Shown: positions 12,380-23,368 of the stretch, piece after piece | Layout of the letters: each line of letters begins with the position of its first letter | Numbering within the stretch: the first letter of the stretch is position 1 | NCBI RefSeq assembly: GCF_010093815.1 | Contig: NW_022985551.1 | Coordinates: forward strand, 1,351,311 to 1,415,310 | Length of the DNA stretch: 64,000 bases | From: Pseudovirgaria hyperparasitica | Taxonomy: Eukaryota > Ascomycota > Dothideomycetes > Acrospermales > Acrospermaceae | Direction: 5' to 3' | The notes under the pieces: model-generated | The model's input: the letters and a program-made list of their open reading frames with translations, nothing else | Told to the model about the DNA's origin: nothing | Database searches by the model: none | Program-made: the position numbers and the translations under genes

Positions 12380-15300
12380 ATGACAACTACGCTTCCTCCC
12401 CCGAACAACCCGTCGATAAACGCCGCGCAGACTGCCAACGCCGCTTCCTCCACCTCAGGAACGACGTCGCCTTCAGCCGCTGGCTCGGCTCATCAACCCA
12501 CCGCTCGCTCGTACGCAAACGCAACCAAGAAGAATTACACTCCGCCACCCATCGCGTCCGGCAATCCCAACGCTGCTGTGCAACATGGCAAGACAAACTC
12601 TCCTTCTCCTGTGAATGGTAAATCTTCTGTTCCGCCAGCTGTACCCAACATGAGCGCTCCTACTATTGTCAGCGGCAACGGTGCTCATCAACAACAACAT
12701 CATCACGCCGATCACAGTCGCAAGGCCTCCATGACCATCAGTGCCGCCGGTACTTCAATCAATAATACAAATGGTGGCCCCGTCGGCACAGCCGGCAGAC
12801 CAAACATCGCCTTTGGCTCCATGAACGCTGCTGGTTCTCCTGCTAATACCCATACCATTCCGCACCAACCGCAAGCCTCGACCCTCGCTCCAGGCCCCAA
12901 TCCTCGCGTTGTCACACCTGCCCACTCACCTTCACCCATCCCACAGACCTCGAGCGGCGGAAGACCTCCCGCGAGCCTCCAGCCTCAGGCCAGCGGACCT
13001 TTGGTCTTTGGTAGCCAAGGCGATGGTATGGATCCAAATGTGAGTCGTGTATCCATGGAACTCTCTGCACCTAGCGCGCTTTTCAGAAAACTAATAATTT
13101 TTTTTTCACCATATTAGGCGCGCCCAATGTCCATGCAACAGGGTCCTCCACAAGCACAACACCTTCGCAGAGAATCTTCGCAATCTGCACACAGCGAATC
13201 ACCTCTCAACCAAATGCGCTATCCACCAAATGCCGGCAGAGGTCGCGGTGGCTTCACTCCTGCCTTTCAGCCCAACTCTTCGCCCAGCATGCAATACCGT
13301 CAACCTAACCCTCGAGCTCCTGGCCAGTTCCCAGCTCAGATGGGCAACTCTCCATACCGCGCCTCTCGCACACCCAACATCACCCCAGCCCAGATGCAAC
13401 AGCAGCAAGGCTATGCCAACCCGAACATGCAGCAGCCACCACCCTTTGCCTATCCGCATCTTTCTGGCCAGCAACAAGTAAATCAGCCGTTTCCTTCTCG
13501 ACTCTCTCCCGACAATCTCTTTTGTGAACAATACTTCAATTCTCTGTCTTCCAATTTTCGATTGCCTGGTGTTCTTTCTTCAAACTTTCGATTGCCCTGC
13601 GATCGCAGGGCGCTTTCTTTCAGCAAACAAGAATTTTCAACTGCCGACTACGAGCACTATCTGACATACTTGAAGACGCAGGGCCCGTATATGATGCAAG
13701 GCTACTACGATCATACCTATGGCGCCTACCAGCCCCAGTATGGCATGCATCCTAACATGCCGCAGTACCCGACCCAACAACCCTCGAGCCCGCGCCCAGG
13801 CTACGCTCCGCCTCAGCACCCTTACATGGCTGGACAGTTCCCTCCGCACGCTCATGGCATGCAGCGGACTCCCTCACAGCAAAGCCAGCACCAGCACATC
13901 GACCGCCCTTCATCCGCCCTCAACCAGCCACAGACTCCGGCCTTGCCATCTGCTAACCATGCTCACACCCCTAGCCAGAGTTCCGCCAGTCCCGCGCCCA
14001 GCTCGACCAAATTCACCGTGCCCGCCAAGACTAAGAGCAAGGGCATCGTGATCAAGAACCCGGATGGCGAGGTCATCACCTTCCCGAAGAAGACCGCATC
14101 GCCGGCGCCTGCTTCGCTGGCAGCAGGCGGCCCCATTGTCGTCTCCTCTACGCCCACGCCCCCTCCCCGTGCACCAAGCGCTACCGAAGCCTCCCACGCG
14201 AGAAACGAAAGCTCAGCCAAGAGCGACGCCGAGAAGAAGTCCGAGTTCCGCGAGCAAGTCAAGAAGCAGCTCGAGTCCGAGCAAGTCGAGTCGCGTCGCC
14301 GAAAGGAGGCCAAGGAGGCCGACGAGAAGAGTGCTGCTGCCGCCGCCGATGAAAAGCTCGAGGCCGAGACCAAGGCCAAAGCTGCTCGAGAGAAGGAAGA
14401 GGCTGACGCCAAGGCTGCACAAGAGAAGGAAGCCGCCGAAAAGGCTGCCGCCGAAGCTGCTGCCAAGAAGGCCAAAGACGATGAAGAGGCCAAGAAGAAG
14501 GAGCAGGAGAAGGCCAAGCTCGAGGAAGAAGAAGAGCAAGAGCGCATGATCCGCGAGATGGAAGAAGCAGAGCGTCTCGAAGAGGAGCGCGAGAACGCCT
14601 TCAAGGAGAAGCAACGAAAGCAGAAGGAAGAGCAGGCCAAGATCGAGGCCGCAAGAAAGGACGAAGAGCTCAAGAGACTCGAACGTGAGGCCGAGGAGCT
14701 CGAAGAGAAGAAGGCCAGCGGCGCCAAGTCTTCGGATGAGGACGCTGCTGCTCTGTTTGCCAGCCTCAAGAAACCTCAGCTCGGACCTGGTGCCAGTGCT
14801 GCCTCTGAAAGCGGTACTTCGACTCCTACTTCGACCACCACTGACATGCCGCCTCCCCCGCCCCAGCCTGCTTCTCAACCCAAGCCTGCCACCTCTACCA
14901 AGCGGCCGACTGCGCTCAAGCTAGAGACTCACAAGTCCGTCGAGCCCGCGCAGCCCACTGCTGGGATGGAGTCACTCAAGTCCGCTCGCTTCCTCCAAGT
15001 TCGCGACGAGCTCAAATACCCATCTGGGATCCAGTCGCCAAACCCGGCACTCAACCAGGGCGGAAAGACCAAGGGTCGCCAATACGACAAGGAGTTCTTG
15101 CTCCAATTCCAGGAAGTCTTCAAGGAGAAGCCCTCGGTCGACTGGGACAGCAAGCTCAAGGAAACCGTCGGCGATGGGACTGACTCTGCCCGTCCAGGCT
15201 CGTCACGCACACCGGGTGGGATGGGTCCTCGCGGCAGCTCGATGCGTGGAAGTGTTGGTGGCAGCAGTATGTCGATCATGGGCCAGTTCAGTGGCCCTGC

Positions 15301-17055
15301 TGGCCGCACACTGCCCCCTGGTACTACCTCTCAAGATCGCTTCAACCTGTCTTCGTCGTCACAGCGCGGCAACATGACCAACCCTCTCGCCAGCCTGGTC
15401 AACCGCCCTGGTGGAGCATTCCCGATGGGGGGCAACCAAATGGGTCGTCAACCGTCCTTTGGTGGCATGCCTCAGAACCAGGGTACTTCACGACAGGGCA
15501 GTCATCGTGGCAGCAAGCGGGGCGGCCCGCGTGGTAACGATGGTCGGCAACCGAGCAAGCGTGAGGAAGAACAGGCTGCCAAGGCCATGCCTTTGACTGC
15601 CGGCATGGACCTCAAACCGCTTGAGATGTCCAAGACGGGCTGGAAGCCAACGAGTCTGACGGGTGCTGCGCCCGCCGTCCTGCCTGGCGGACACATGGCC
15701 CCAGACATGGTCCAGCGCAAGGTCAAGTCAAACCTGAACAAGATGACGCCAGAGAACTTTGAGAAGATCACCACTCAGATCTTGGATATTGCCGGCCAGT
15801 CCGTGCATGAGACCGACGGCCGCACCCTTCGACAAGTCATCCAGTTGACGTTCGAGAAGGCATGTGACGAAGCACACTGGGCTTCCATGTACGCCAAATT
15901 CTGTAAGCGCATGCTGGAGACGATGAGCACCGAAATCAAGGATGACAACATCGTCGGCAAGGACGGTTCACCCGTAGTGGGCGGCGCTCTCTTCCGGAAA
16001 TACCTGCTGAACCGTTGTCAAGAAGACTTTGAGAAAGGCTGGGAGGCAGACTTGCCCGCGAAGCCCGAGGGCGAGAAGGAGACGCAGAGCACCGAGGTGC
16101 AGATGCTGTCGGACGAGTACTACATTGCGGCCGCGGCGAAGCGTAAGGGTCTTGGTCTGATCCAGTTCATTGGCGAGCTGTACAAGCTCAACATGTTGAC
16201 GCTCCGTATCATGCACGAGTGTGTGTTGAGGCTGCTCAACTTTGAGGGTCTGCCGGACGAGTCGTCGATTGAGAGTCTGGTCAAGCTGATCCGAACGATT
16301 GGTGCTACCATGCATGCGTCCGAACAGGGCGAGAACATGATCGCCGTCTACTTTGATCGCATCTCCAAGATCGAGAAGATGGAGGGACTCAACAGCCGTC
16401 TCCGCTTCATGCTCTTGGACCTCATGGACCTGCGCAAGGCTGGCTGGAAGTCCAAGGACGACCAGAAAGGACCAAAGACAATCACTCAGATTCACGCCGA
16501 GGCCGCTGCCGCCCAGGCTGCCCAGGAGCAAGAGCGCCTACGTCAAAACCAACGCGGTGGTGGTAACCGCATGCCTATGGGCCGTGGAGATGCTCGCTCT
16601 GCGTCTGGACACATGCCCCAACCGGACTACCAACGCAACGTCGTCGGTATGGATGATCTCAGGAAGCTGTCCAAGAACGCGGCTTCACGCACCAACAGCC
16701 AAAGCCCCGGTACGTTCGGCCCAAGCTCTCTCTTTGCCGGCCGTACCAGCAGTGGCCGACGCGGTCTCGGGCCAGGTACGCTCGGACGGGGTGACGAGTC
16801 TGGCGCATCGTCTCGCACCGCCACTCCACCCACCAAGGAAAAGGAGCCGGCAACCCACACGAATTCGTTCAGGTAAGTGGAACATGAAATGAATTGTCAA
16901 CAGCATACTAATCGGGATCCAGTGCCCTTGCAAGTCTAAATGCTCAGGAAGAGGAATCCGCAGAGGTTGGCTCAAACCCTTCATCGCCGCCAGTTGCCAA
17001 GACCCAAGCCGCACGCTTGCAGGAGGCTGAGGCGGGCAAACCATCCGAATCATGA
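12380..17055 (+). CDS. Translation initiation factor eIF4G
   Basis: Cytoplasmic scaffold of the cap-binding complex, linking eIF4E to eIF4A and the 43S ribosome. Exons: 12380-13039, 13118-16872 (probably further split by an intron at 13478-13681) and 16923-17055, giving about 1447 aa with that intron removed or 1515 aa if retained. The N-terminus is Gln/Pro/Ser/Asn-rich. A long Glu/Lys/Ala-rich coiled coil is encoded at about 14220-14740. An eIF4E-binding motif of the Y-x4-L-hydrophobic type (YDKEFLL) starts near 15083, followed by Gly/Ser/Arg-rich sequence. The MIF4G HEAT domain lies at about 15700-16440 and includes KSNLNKMTPENFEKIT. The ATG at 12380 is preferred over an upstream in-frame one at 12296, because the extra residues look like leader sequence. 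It converges on the F-box gene downstream. Confidence 0.95.
13478..13681 (+). other. Probable in-frame intron inside the eIF4G gene
   Basis: This 204-nt stretch (68 codons) is open and keeps frame, but it has a GTAAAT donor, a CTGAC branch-like site and a CAG acceptor. Its translation (Phe/Leu/Arg/Cys-containing) is unlike the surrounding Gln/Pro/Tyr/Met-rich protein. Removing it joins GQQQ directly to GPYMMQGYY, which is continuous in composition. It contains two imperfect copies of a CTTTCGATTGCC-type sequence (about 13548-13600). A second in-frame acceptor lies 6 bases earlier. Confidence 0.65.
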
Positions 17056-18529
17056 TTGCGCGTCTTTCCGTACGTGCAATCTCACTCAAAGCATAGCGAC
17101 GGTCGGCCATTCCTCATGAAGCTGGCTCGACTCCCTTTCTTCTTGTTCCTATAGACTTTGCCTTTGCGGCATACTGTATCTGCATTTCGTGGTGTTCTTT
17201 GCCATCGAGTCCACTTCGGAAACTTTGTGTTAACAAAAAGCGTTCGAGGCTCGTTTGTCTCACAAGCAAAAGTTTGAGGGCCGCTCTTCAGCGTGGATGA
17301 GGTGCTGTACCTCGTCCCTGCACGCCGCCCCTCTCGCATCATGCTATAGACCCGGACCATTACCCCCCTTGGCGTCACGGAGTTTGAGGGTCTGTGGACT
17401 ATCTGTCGTACTGTCGACAACTGGTTCCGCGCGGACACTATTTGTTGGAAGCGCTTGCGCTATTCTCTTTCATGCTGTGTTCATATATCGCGAATGCTGT
17501 TTTATCTCATATTGCCTTTCGACTGATTCCCCCTCGAGCGAGCGGCATCATCACTGCACGCCGTGGTTGTGACCGACCACAGCTGCTATAGTCAGTGGCT
17601 ACGCCCATTTTAATAACAGACGACGGGATGGTGGGGACGGAATGGTGGGAAAAACGGGCGGGAAGCCAGGGCGAAGCGAAGCAAAGAAAGGAGAAGGTGG
17701 TTATCACGGGATAGACTGCGTTGTTTTTCTTGCTTGTTCTTGTTGTTCTTGTTTCCTGATCATGTTATTTTGCCCCCTCGACCCGACCAACCTCCTTTCT
17801 TCCCTGCAACAACAATACCAAAGCCAGCTGCGATTTGTTTTCTTGCTTACTCTTTTCTTTAACTCTCGGACTGACTGAGAGAATTGAGAAAAAGGGGGGG
17901 GCCTTTGAATGGAAGAAGCATCACTCGGGCTAGCTTTGTGTTCTTTTTTTTCTCGCCTTGTCCTTTTTCTGTATAAAGCTTATTTACAGCTAGCCACCCA
18001 CCCTCCAACAAATGCGTAGTACTGCGAGCGTTACGTAGGTGGCTAGCTCTCTCTAGCAAAAACTTTGTCGGTTACCTTCATCGTGCCTGCGTGGTGCTTG
18101 TGCTTGTGCTTGTCGTGTGAGTGTGAGTGTGAGTGTGAGTGTGAGTGTGAGTGTGAGTGTGAGTGTGAGTGTGAGTGTGGGTGTGAGTGTGAGTGTGAGT
18201 GACATATGACCACTTGGCCTTGATGATGATGCGGGTCCATCTATAGCTACCGCATATAGCCTTCTTGGAACGAATGAACAGTCATGCCGGACATGTGTAT
18301 GTATATGTATTTTATATATACACACATCTATATCCATCTATCCATACACACCACACCCACCTCCAACCACAACACAGCAGACACACCGTCAGTTTTTTTC
18401 CCCCTTTGATTTTAGGGTCTTGTTTGTGCATCCATTCATTCATTCATTCATTCATACATCCAATTCCATCCATTCCAGTCTAATCCAATGCCAATCCAAT
18501 GCCAATCTCATCCCCTCCACACCCTTCAT
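17056..18529. other. Convergent intergenic region, eIF4G and F-box 3' ends
   Basis: The region lies between two convergent stop codons and contains T-rich 3' UTR-like sequence (17730-17970), the hexanucleotide repeat at 18115-18201, and CATT/CCAAT-type repeats at 18430-18508. No gene is supported; a His-Ser repeat frame on the minus strand is only the translation of the hexamer. Confidence 0.6.
18115..18201. repeat. (GTGTGA)n hexanucleotide microsatellite
   Basis: About 14 nearly perfect copies of GTGTGA, with one substitution near 18180. It sits in the intergenic space between two convergent genes. Confidence 0.9.
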
Positions 18530-20488
18530 TCAGACGACATCATCCTCAATCCCACACGTCCGCTCCATCCCACTCGCCCCAGCGCCAAAGTGCCATTTCA
18601 CGAGCCCGCTGCCGCTAGTCCACGCCCAGAGTTCTTCTTCGGCGCTGAATGCAATGTTGTAGATTACGTTGGTGCTGGGACTGTTGCCGTTGTTGCCGTT
18701 GTTGTCCTTCTCCAACGATAGCGTGAGACTCGGCGCGATATCGACGATGCAATCTGGCGAGGCGTTGGAGGGGTGGTATGTGGGCGAATCGGGGCGGGGT
18801 GGGTTGTTGTTGTCGTCGTCTTCTTCTCCATCACCATCACCATCCTCATCCTCCTCAAACCCCAAGCACCACCGCCGATCCCGCCCGCCCACATCCAGAA
18901 GCCCGCGTGCCTCGACCGCAAAAACACACACGGTGCCCCACGCCGCCACTGCGATCCTTGCCCGCAGCGGCGAAAAGGCAATGCATAGCCCTGCCGAGGA
19001 GATATGCTGGACGTCGATCGCTGGTGTTGTTACGAGGCGCGCGACATAGCGCTGGTGCACGGGCTCGGACGGGTCGGATGCTGAGACGTCAAAGGGGGCG
19101 CAGGGGGGTGTGGTGGAGAGGGCTTTGGTGAGGTATATACCCGGTTCTAGGCCCGGGAGTGAGATTGGGGGATGGGCGTGGACGAGGAGGTGGAGGGTTG
19201 AGGTTAGGCAGCGGGGGTTGTTGTGGGGGAGGCAGTTGTGGTGCCAGGTGAAGAGGAGGCCTTGTCGGGGGCCGATGAAGGAGAGGGGTGGGTTGGGGGC
19301 TGGGAGGAGGAGGTGGGTTGGGGGGAGTTCGAGGATGACGAAGCCGCGCTGGAGGCTGTATAGGGAGGCGGGCATGCGGTTTGCGGGGGAGGATAGTTCG
19401 AGGAGGTCGGGGGTGCGCCAGGACAGTTTGGAGAGGAAGGATGGGTGTTGGGTGGGGAAGCTATGCGTGGATAGCTTTGAGGGTTGCTGAAGGGGAGGAA
19501 GGTCGGCGAGGGCGTTGTCGGCGGTGGCGGAACGGGATGGAGCGGCAGACCAGATGTATAGCTTGGCCGGGTATGCGGGCGGGCCGATGTGATACTCGAC
19601 GCGGGGCCTGTCGTGCTGGACGACGGAGACAAGGTTGGCTGAAGCGGATGAGTATGCCAGGCCGTCGGACCAGGGGAGCAGGAGCGAGTTGTCTTGCTTC
19701 TCCTCATACGCCCCGCGTTCCTCGACGGGCATGGCTTCTTCGTGCTCGAGGAGCTGGTAGTCGACGAGGGTGAAGGCACGGGCGGTGCATAGTCCGTCAG
19801 GGGTCAGGAATGGTTGTCCTTTGTCGAGTTTGGGCGAGGCTGGGGTGACGGCGGACTCGGATGAATACAGCACGCTCAGGGAGGGCGGACAGAGGCCGGG
19901 AGGCGATTCCGAGGACGCAGGTGCTGAAGCTTCGGGGTCGGAATGGAAGACGAGATCGGTAAAGCGCATGCGATAGGGGTGCGGAGGGTACGGGGCGATA
20001 TAGGAGACGCGGCGTACACCGGTGGCAGGATTGATAAAGAAGATGTGAATGGACTGATCGTCGATACAGAGCGCAGCGGCGTGGAAATGGAGGCCGAGGC
20101 CGGAGTGCGAACAGGGTAGCAGGACGGCCGTCTTCGCGTGGTATCGGTGTGGTGGATTGAGGAAACGAGTGAGGTCGGGCGACAGGACTCCGGGCTGGCA
20201 GAGGGACCTTGCGGATAGCTGCGAAAAGTAGTGCAAGAGGCTTGGGCCGTGGTAGTCGGCGTGGTGTCCGGGCAGACCAGGGAGATATGAGTCTATCATG
20301 GTGCGTAGGAGGGCATCGTTGCTCTGAACTAGCTTGCGGAGTGTGCGGCATGTTGATTTGATGGCGGACAGCGACAGGGGCTCGAGATAGTAGAAGATGG
20401 ACAAGATGAGCTCTGACGGCAGTCTTAGTAGAGATGGCATATTTGAAGATTGAGAACGCGGAGGGGGTTGGTGGGGGATTGCATTCAT
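18530..20488 (-). CDS. F-box domain protein
   Basis: A 652-residue single-exon gene. The F-box lies near the N-terminus, about residues 18-58, with LLRLPSELILSIFYYLEPLS followed by KSTCRTLRKLV. That module normally binds Skp1 in SCF ubiquitin ligases and supports substrate-adaptor function. The rest has scattered hydrophobic beta-type segments that could form a propeller, including ISSAGLCIAFSPLRARIAVA and NVIYNIAFSAEEELWAWT, but I cannot assign WD40 repeats with confidence. An Asp/Glu/Gly/Asn low-complexity loop is encoded near 18780-18840. The first ATG at 20488 is used; a second at 20440 also precedes the F-box and would lose only 16 residues. The substrate is unknown. Confidence 0.85.
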   Translation of the reverse strand: MNAIPHQPPPRSQSSNMPSLLRLPSELILSIFYYLEPLSLSAIKSTCRTLRKLVQSNDALLRTMIDSYLPGLPGHHADYHGPSLLHYFSQLSARSLCQPGVLSPDLTRFLNPPHRYHAKTAVLLPCSHSGLGLHFHAAALCIDDQSIHIFFINPATGVRRVSYIAPYPPHPYRMRFTDLVFHSDPEASAPASSESPPGLCPPSLSVLYSSESAVTPASPKLDKGQPFLTPDGLCTARAFTLVDYQLLEHEEAMPVEERGAYEEKQDNSLLLPWSDGLAYSSASANLVSVVQHDRPRVEYHIGPPAYPAKLYIWSAAPSRSATADNALADLPPLQQPSKLSTHSFPTQHPSFLSKLSWRTPDLLELSSPANRMPASLYSLQRGFVILELPPTHLLLPAPNPPLSFIGPRQGLLFTWHHNCLPHNNPRCLTSTLHLLVHAHPPISLPGLEPGIYLTKALSTTPPCAPFDVSASDPSEPVHQRYVARLVTTPAIDVQHISSAGLCIAFSPLRARIAVAAWGTVCVFAVEARGLLDVGGRDRRWCLGFEEDEDGDGDGEEDDDNNNPPRPDSPTYHPSNASPDCIVDIAPSLTLSLEKDNNGNNGNSPSTNVIYNIAFSAEEELWAWTSGSGLVKWHFGAGASGMERTCGIEDDVV

Positions 20489-20564
20489 GATGTGTATGTG
20501 TGGTGCGTGCGAACAGAGTGAATAACAAACTAGTCAAGGTTGAAGAACAAAACAAGTTAATATC

Positions 20565-20680
20565 TTGCTGCCTTAATGTCTCGCTGCCTTAATGTCTCGC
20601 TGCCTTGTTGCCTGCGTTTGTCTAATGTCTTAATGCCTTACCGCCTTACCGCCTTACCGCCTTACCGCCTGAATGCCTAA
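20565..20680. repeat. Adjacent 16-bp and 8-bp minisatellites
   Basis: Three 16-base units of the type TCGCTGCCTTAATGTC run from 20565 to 20612. After a short spacer, 8-base units of the type CCGCCTTA run from about 20633 to 20672. Both share a GCCTTA/GCCTTAATG core, so the second could derive from the first. Confidence 0.8.
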
Positions 20681-21145
20681 GGAGTCTTTCCCTCTATCTC
20701 AACACCACTTCACGAACAGACACTTCACGACCTCATGCCCAGTGTTCCAGTAATACCCCTTTTCTACAAACACTCATACATCTTCATACGGACCTGTAGC
20801 ATTTCACGGCAGTACACAAAGTTGTCGCGACTGGCATGAATGTGCTGCTGCCATCGAGTTCGCGAGACGGTATATCAGTCGTATGAGAGGCTCGTCTCGT
20901 GGCCAACCTACCTTCGTATCCTCATAACGCCGACGATTGCGAGGTTGGAACAAGGCGCACGATCGTGATATGAAAGGGCAAGATGAATTTCATGCATCTT
21001 ATGAGGCTCTACTATACAGCACTGCAAAAATAAACTAATTATACCAACGTATGGCTGCGCAGGCCCAGACCTTGTCGGATGACTCGTACTAGACGTAATA
21101 CACAGTGAAACTGAGACCACAAACAGTGAACACGGCGCCCCACAC

Positions 21146-21211
21146 GCCCAGGATTAGCTGCCAACCCGCCTAGGATTAGCTGCCTACAAGCCCGGGTTTA
21201 GCTGCCCCTGC
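21146..21211 (+). repeat. 3 x 22-bp tandem repeat upstream of the GMC gene
   Basis: Three head-to-tail 22-base units begin at 21146, 21168 and 21190. They share the core GGATTAGCTGCC (GGTTTAGCTGCC in the third). The period of about two helical turns would put each core on the same DNA face. The array is about 390 bases before the GMC start. A regulatory role is inference only. Confidence 0.6.
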
Positions 21212-21596
21212 GTTCCCCTATCATCTTGTGTCTCACGCCGCTTGGTGCTCACTGCGCGATAACTAAGAAGCACACCATGCGATTGTCTTATAAGGCTGGC
21301 TGGGTCAACTAAGTATGGATTGGTTAGGTAAGGTAAGTAGAGCCCGTCTAAGCGATCGAATCACGCGACGTCCATCTGACTGGTGTTCATCCGCTCGAGA
21401 GATCAATCCCGAACTCGTCGGCCTCAGAGTTTTCATCCCTCGTCTTCTCAATGTAACCTGCTATAAAGTCCCCATATTTGCTAATTGAATCGCTTCTCCC
21501 CTTTACTCTGTCTGCCCTGCCCATTGCAAACTCCCTTCTCCTCGTGGTTCTCGTGCTGCTCGTGCTGGCGGAACCCCTCGCCTGAAACATACCACC

Positions 21597-23368
21597 ATGG
21601 CCACCACTACTCACATTGCCGCTTCCGACGTGAACGAATATGACTTTATTATTGTAGGAGGCGGCACCGCCGGCTGCGTTGTGGCAAGCCGTCTGTCCGA
21701 GTATATGCCCCAGAAGAAAGTCCTGTTGATTGAGGCTGGTCCCAGCGACTATATGGACGATCGTGTTCTGCTGTTGAAGGATTGGCTCAATCTGCTTGGC
21801 GGAGAGCTGGACTACGACTATCCCACCACCGAACAGCCCATGGGCAATTCGCACATCCGGCATTCCAGAGCAAAAGTCCTGGGTGGCTGCTCCTCGCATA
21901 ACACGCTCATCTCCTTCCGGCCGTTCGAGTACGACTGCAAGCGGTGGGAAGCCCAGGGTTGCACGGGCTGGAGCTTCAAGAACTTCACTCGTCTCCTCGA
22001 CAATCTCCGCAACACCATCCAGCCCGTCCATGAGCGCCATCGCAACCAGCTCTGCAGAGACTGGGTCGAGTCTTGCTCGTCTGCACTTGACATCCCCGTG
22101 ATCCACGACTTCAATCACCAGATCAGAAATACCGGCTCGCTAAAGCAGGGCGTCGGTTTCTTCTCCGTCTCTTACAACCCCGACGATGGTCGACGTAGCA
22201 GTGCCAGTGTCGCCTATATCCATCCCATTCTGCGTGGCTCCGAGAGGCGTCCAAACCTGACCATCCTGACCAACGCATGGGTCTCAAAGGTAAATGTCCA
22301 GGGCGACAAAGCCACAGGTGTAGACGTAGCCCTTCAAAACGGCGAGAAGTACACTCTGAAAGCCAAAGCCGAAACCGTGCTGTGTGCCGGAGCCGTCGAC
22401 ACGCCCCGTCTGATGCTGCTGTCTGGTCTCGGCCCCAAGCAGCAACTCGAGCAGCTCAGCATCCCCGTCGTTAAAGACATCCCCGGTGTCGGCGAGAACC
22501 TGCTCGACCACCCGGAGACCATCATCCTCTGGGAGCTGAACAAGCCCGTGCCCGCAAACCAGACCACCATGGACTCCGACGCCGGCATCTTCCTCCGCCG
22601 CGAGCCCGCAAACGCCGCCGGCGACGACGGCGACATTGCCGACGTCATGATGCACTGCTATCAAATCCCCTTCTGCCTAAACACGGCAAGGTAAGACTCT
22701 CGCCGCCCATACGCACCACCCGCCCATATGCGCCCATCTCCCACATACTTCTTTCCCCCTTGACTCTGCCCACTCACTCACTCACTCACTCACTCACTCA
22801 CCACTCACCACTCACCACTCACACAAACAGACTCGGCTACGACTCCCCCATCGACGCATTCTGCATGACGCCCAACATCCCCCGCCCCCGCTCCCGCGGC
22901 AGACTCTACCTCACCTCCTCCGACCCCACCACCAAGCCCGCGCTCGACTTCCGCTACTTCACCGACCCAGAAGGCTACGACGCCGCAACCATCGTAGCCG
23001 GCTTCAAAGCCGCCCGCAAAGTCGCCGCCCAAGAGCCCTTCAAATCCTGGCTCAAGCGCGAGGTCGCGCCCGGTCCAGACGTACAGTCGGACGAGCAGCT
23101 CTCCGAGTACGGGCGGCGCGTCGCACACACCGTCTACCACCCGGCCGGCACGACGAAGATGGGCAATGTGCAGGCGGATGGGAAGGTGGTGGTGGATGCG
23201 CAGTTGAGGGTGCGGGGCCTCGCGGGCCTGCGTGTTGCGGATGCGGGCGTGTTTCCGGATATGCCGACTATTAATCCTATGCTTACTGTGCTGGCGGTTG
23301 GTGAGCGGGCGGCGGAGTTGATTGCGGAGACGTGGGGGTGGAAGGGCATGCAGAGGGAGCGGTTGTAG
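21597..23368 (+). CDS. GMC-family FAD-dependent oxidoreductase (choline dehydrogenase-like)
   Basis: Flavoprotein of the glucose-methanol-choline family, oxidising an alcohol group. Exons 21597-22690 and 22831-23368 give 543 aa. Residues 17-45 form the dinucleotide fold with GGGTAGCVVASRLSE and the acidic residue closing the motif in LLIEAGP. The family signature around KVLGGCSSHN (about residue 100) and a second signature with GAVDTPRLMLLSGLGP (about 265) are present. The C-terminal domain has the catalytic His in YHPAGTTKMG and the family Asn in PTINPMLTVLAVGERAAELI. No signal peptide is visible, so a cytosolic or peroxisomal enzyme is likelier than a secreted aryl-alcohol or glucose oxidase. 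Length and motifs suggest an intact enzyme. The substrate cannot be fixed from sequence; choline or another small alcohol is the usual annotation for this type. Confidence 0.92.
22691..22830 (+). other. GMC gene intron containing a (CACT)n microsatellite
   Basis: A 140-nt intron with GTAAGA donor and CAAACAG acceptor. Its 3' half is occupied by CACT and CCACT repeats (about 22767-22823), which also act as the pyrimidine-containing tract before the acceptor. Splicing joins a split Arg codon. Confidence 0.85.

Larger units (their letters stand above)
20489..21596. other. Divergent intergenic region with three minisatellites
   Basis: This is the shared upstream region of the F-box and GMC genes. 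It holds a 16-bp repeat, an 8-bp repeat and a 22-bp repeat, listed separately. A pyrimidine-rich stretch at about 21490-21590 just before the GMC ATG is typical of a fungal leader. I see no coding sequence. Confidence 0.6.

Noticed and set aside
13963-14769. Minus-strand 268-codon Ser/Ala-rich frame
   Set aside because: Antisense shadow of the eIF4G Glu/Lys/Ala coiled coil.
18043-18240. His-Ser repeat peptide
   Set aside because: It is just the GTGTGA repeat read on the minus strand.
21387-22118. Minus-strand 243-codon frame opposite the GMC gene
   Set aside because: Antisense shadow of a GC-rich real exon; no domain.
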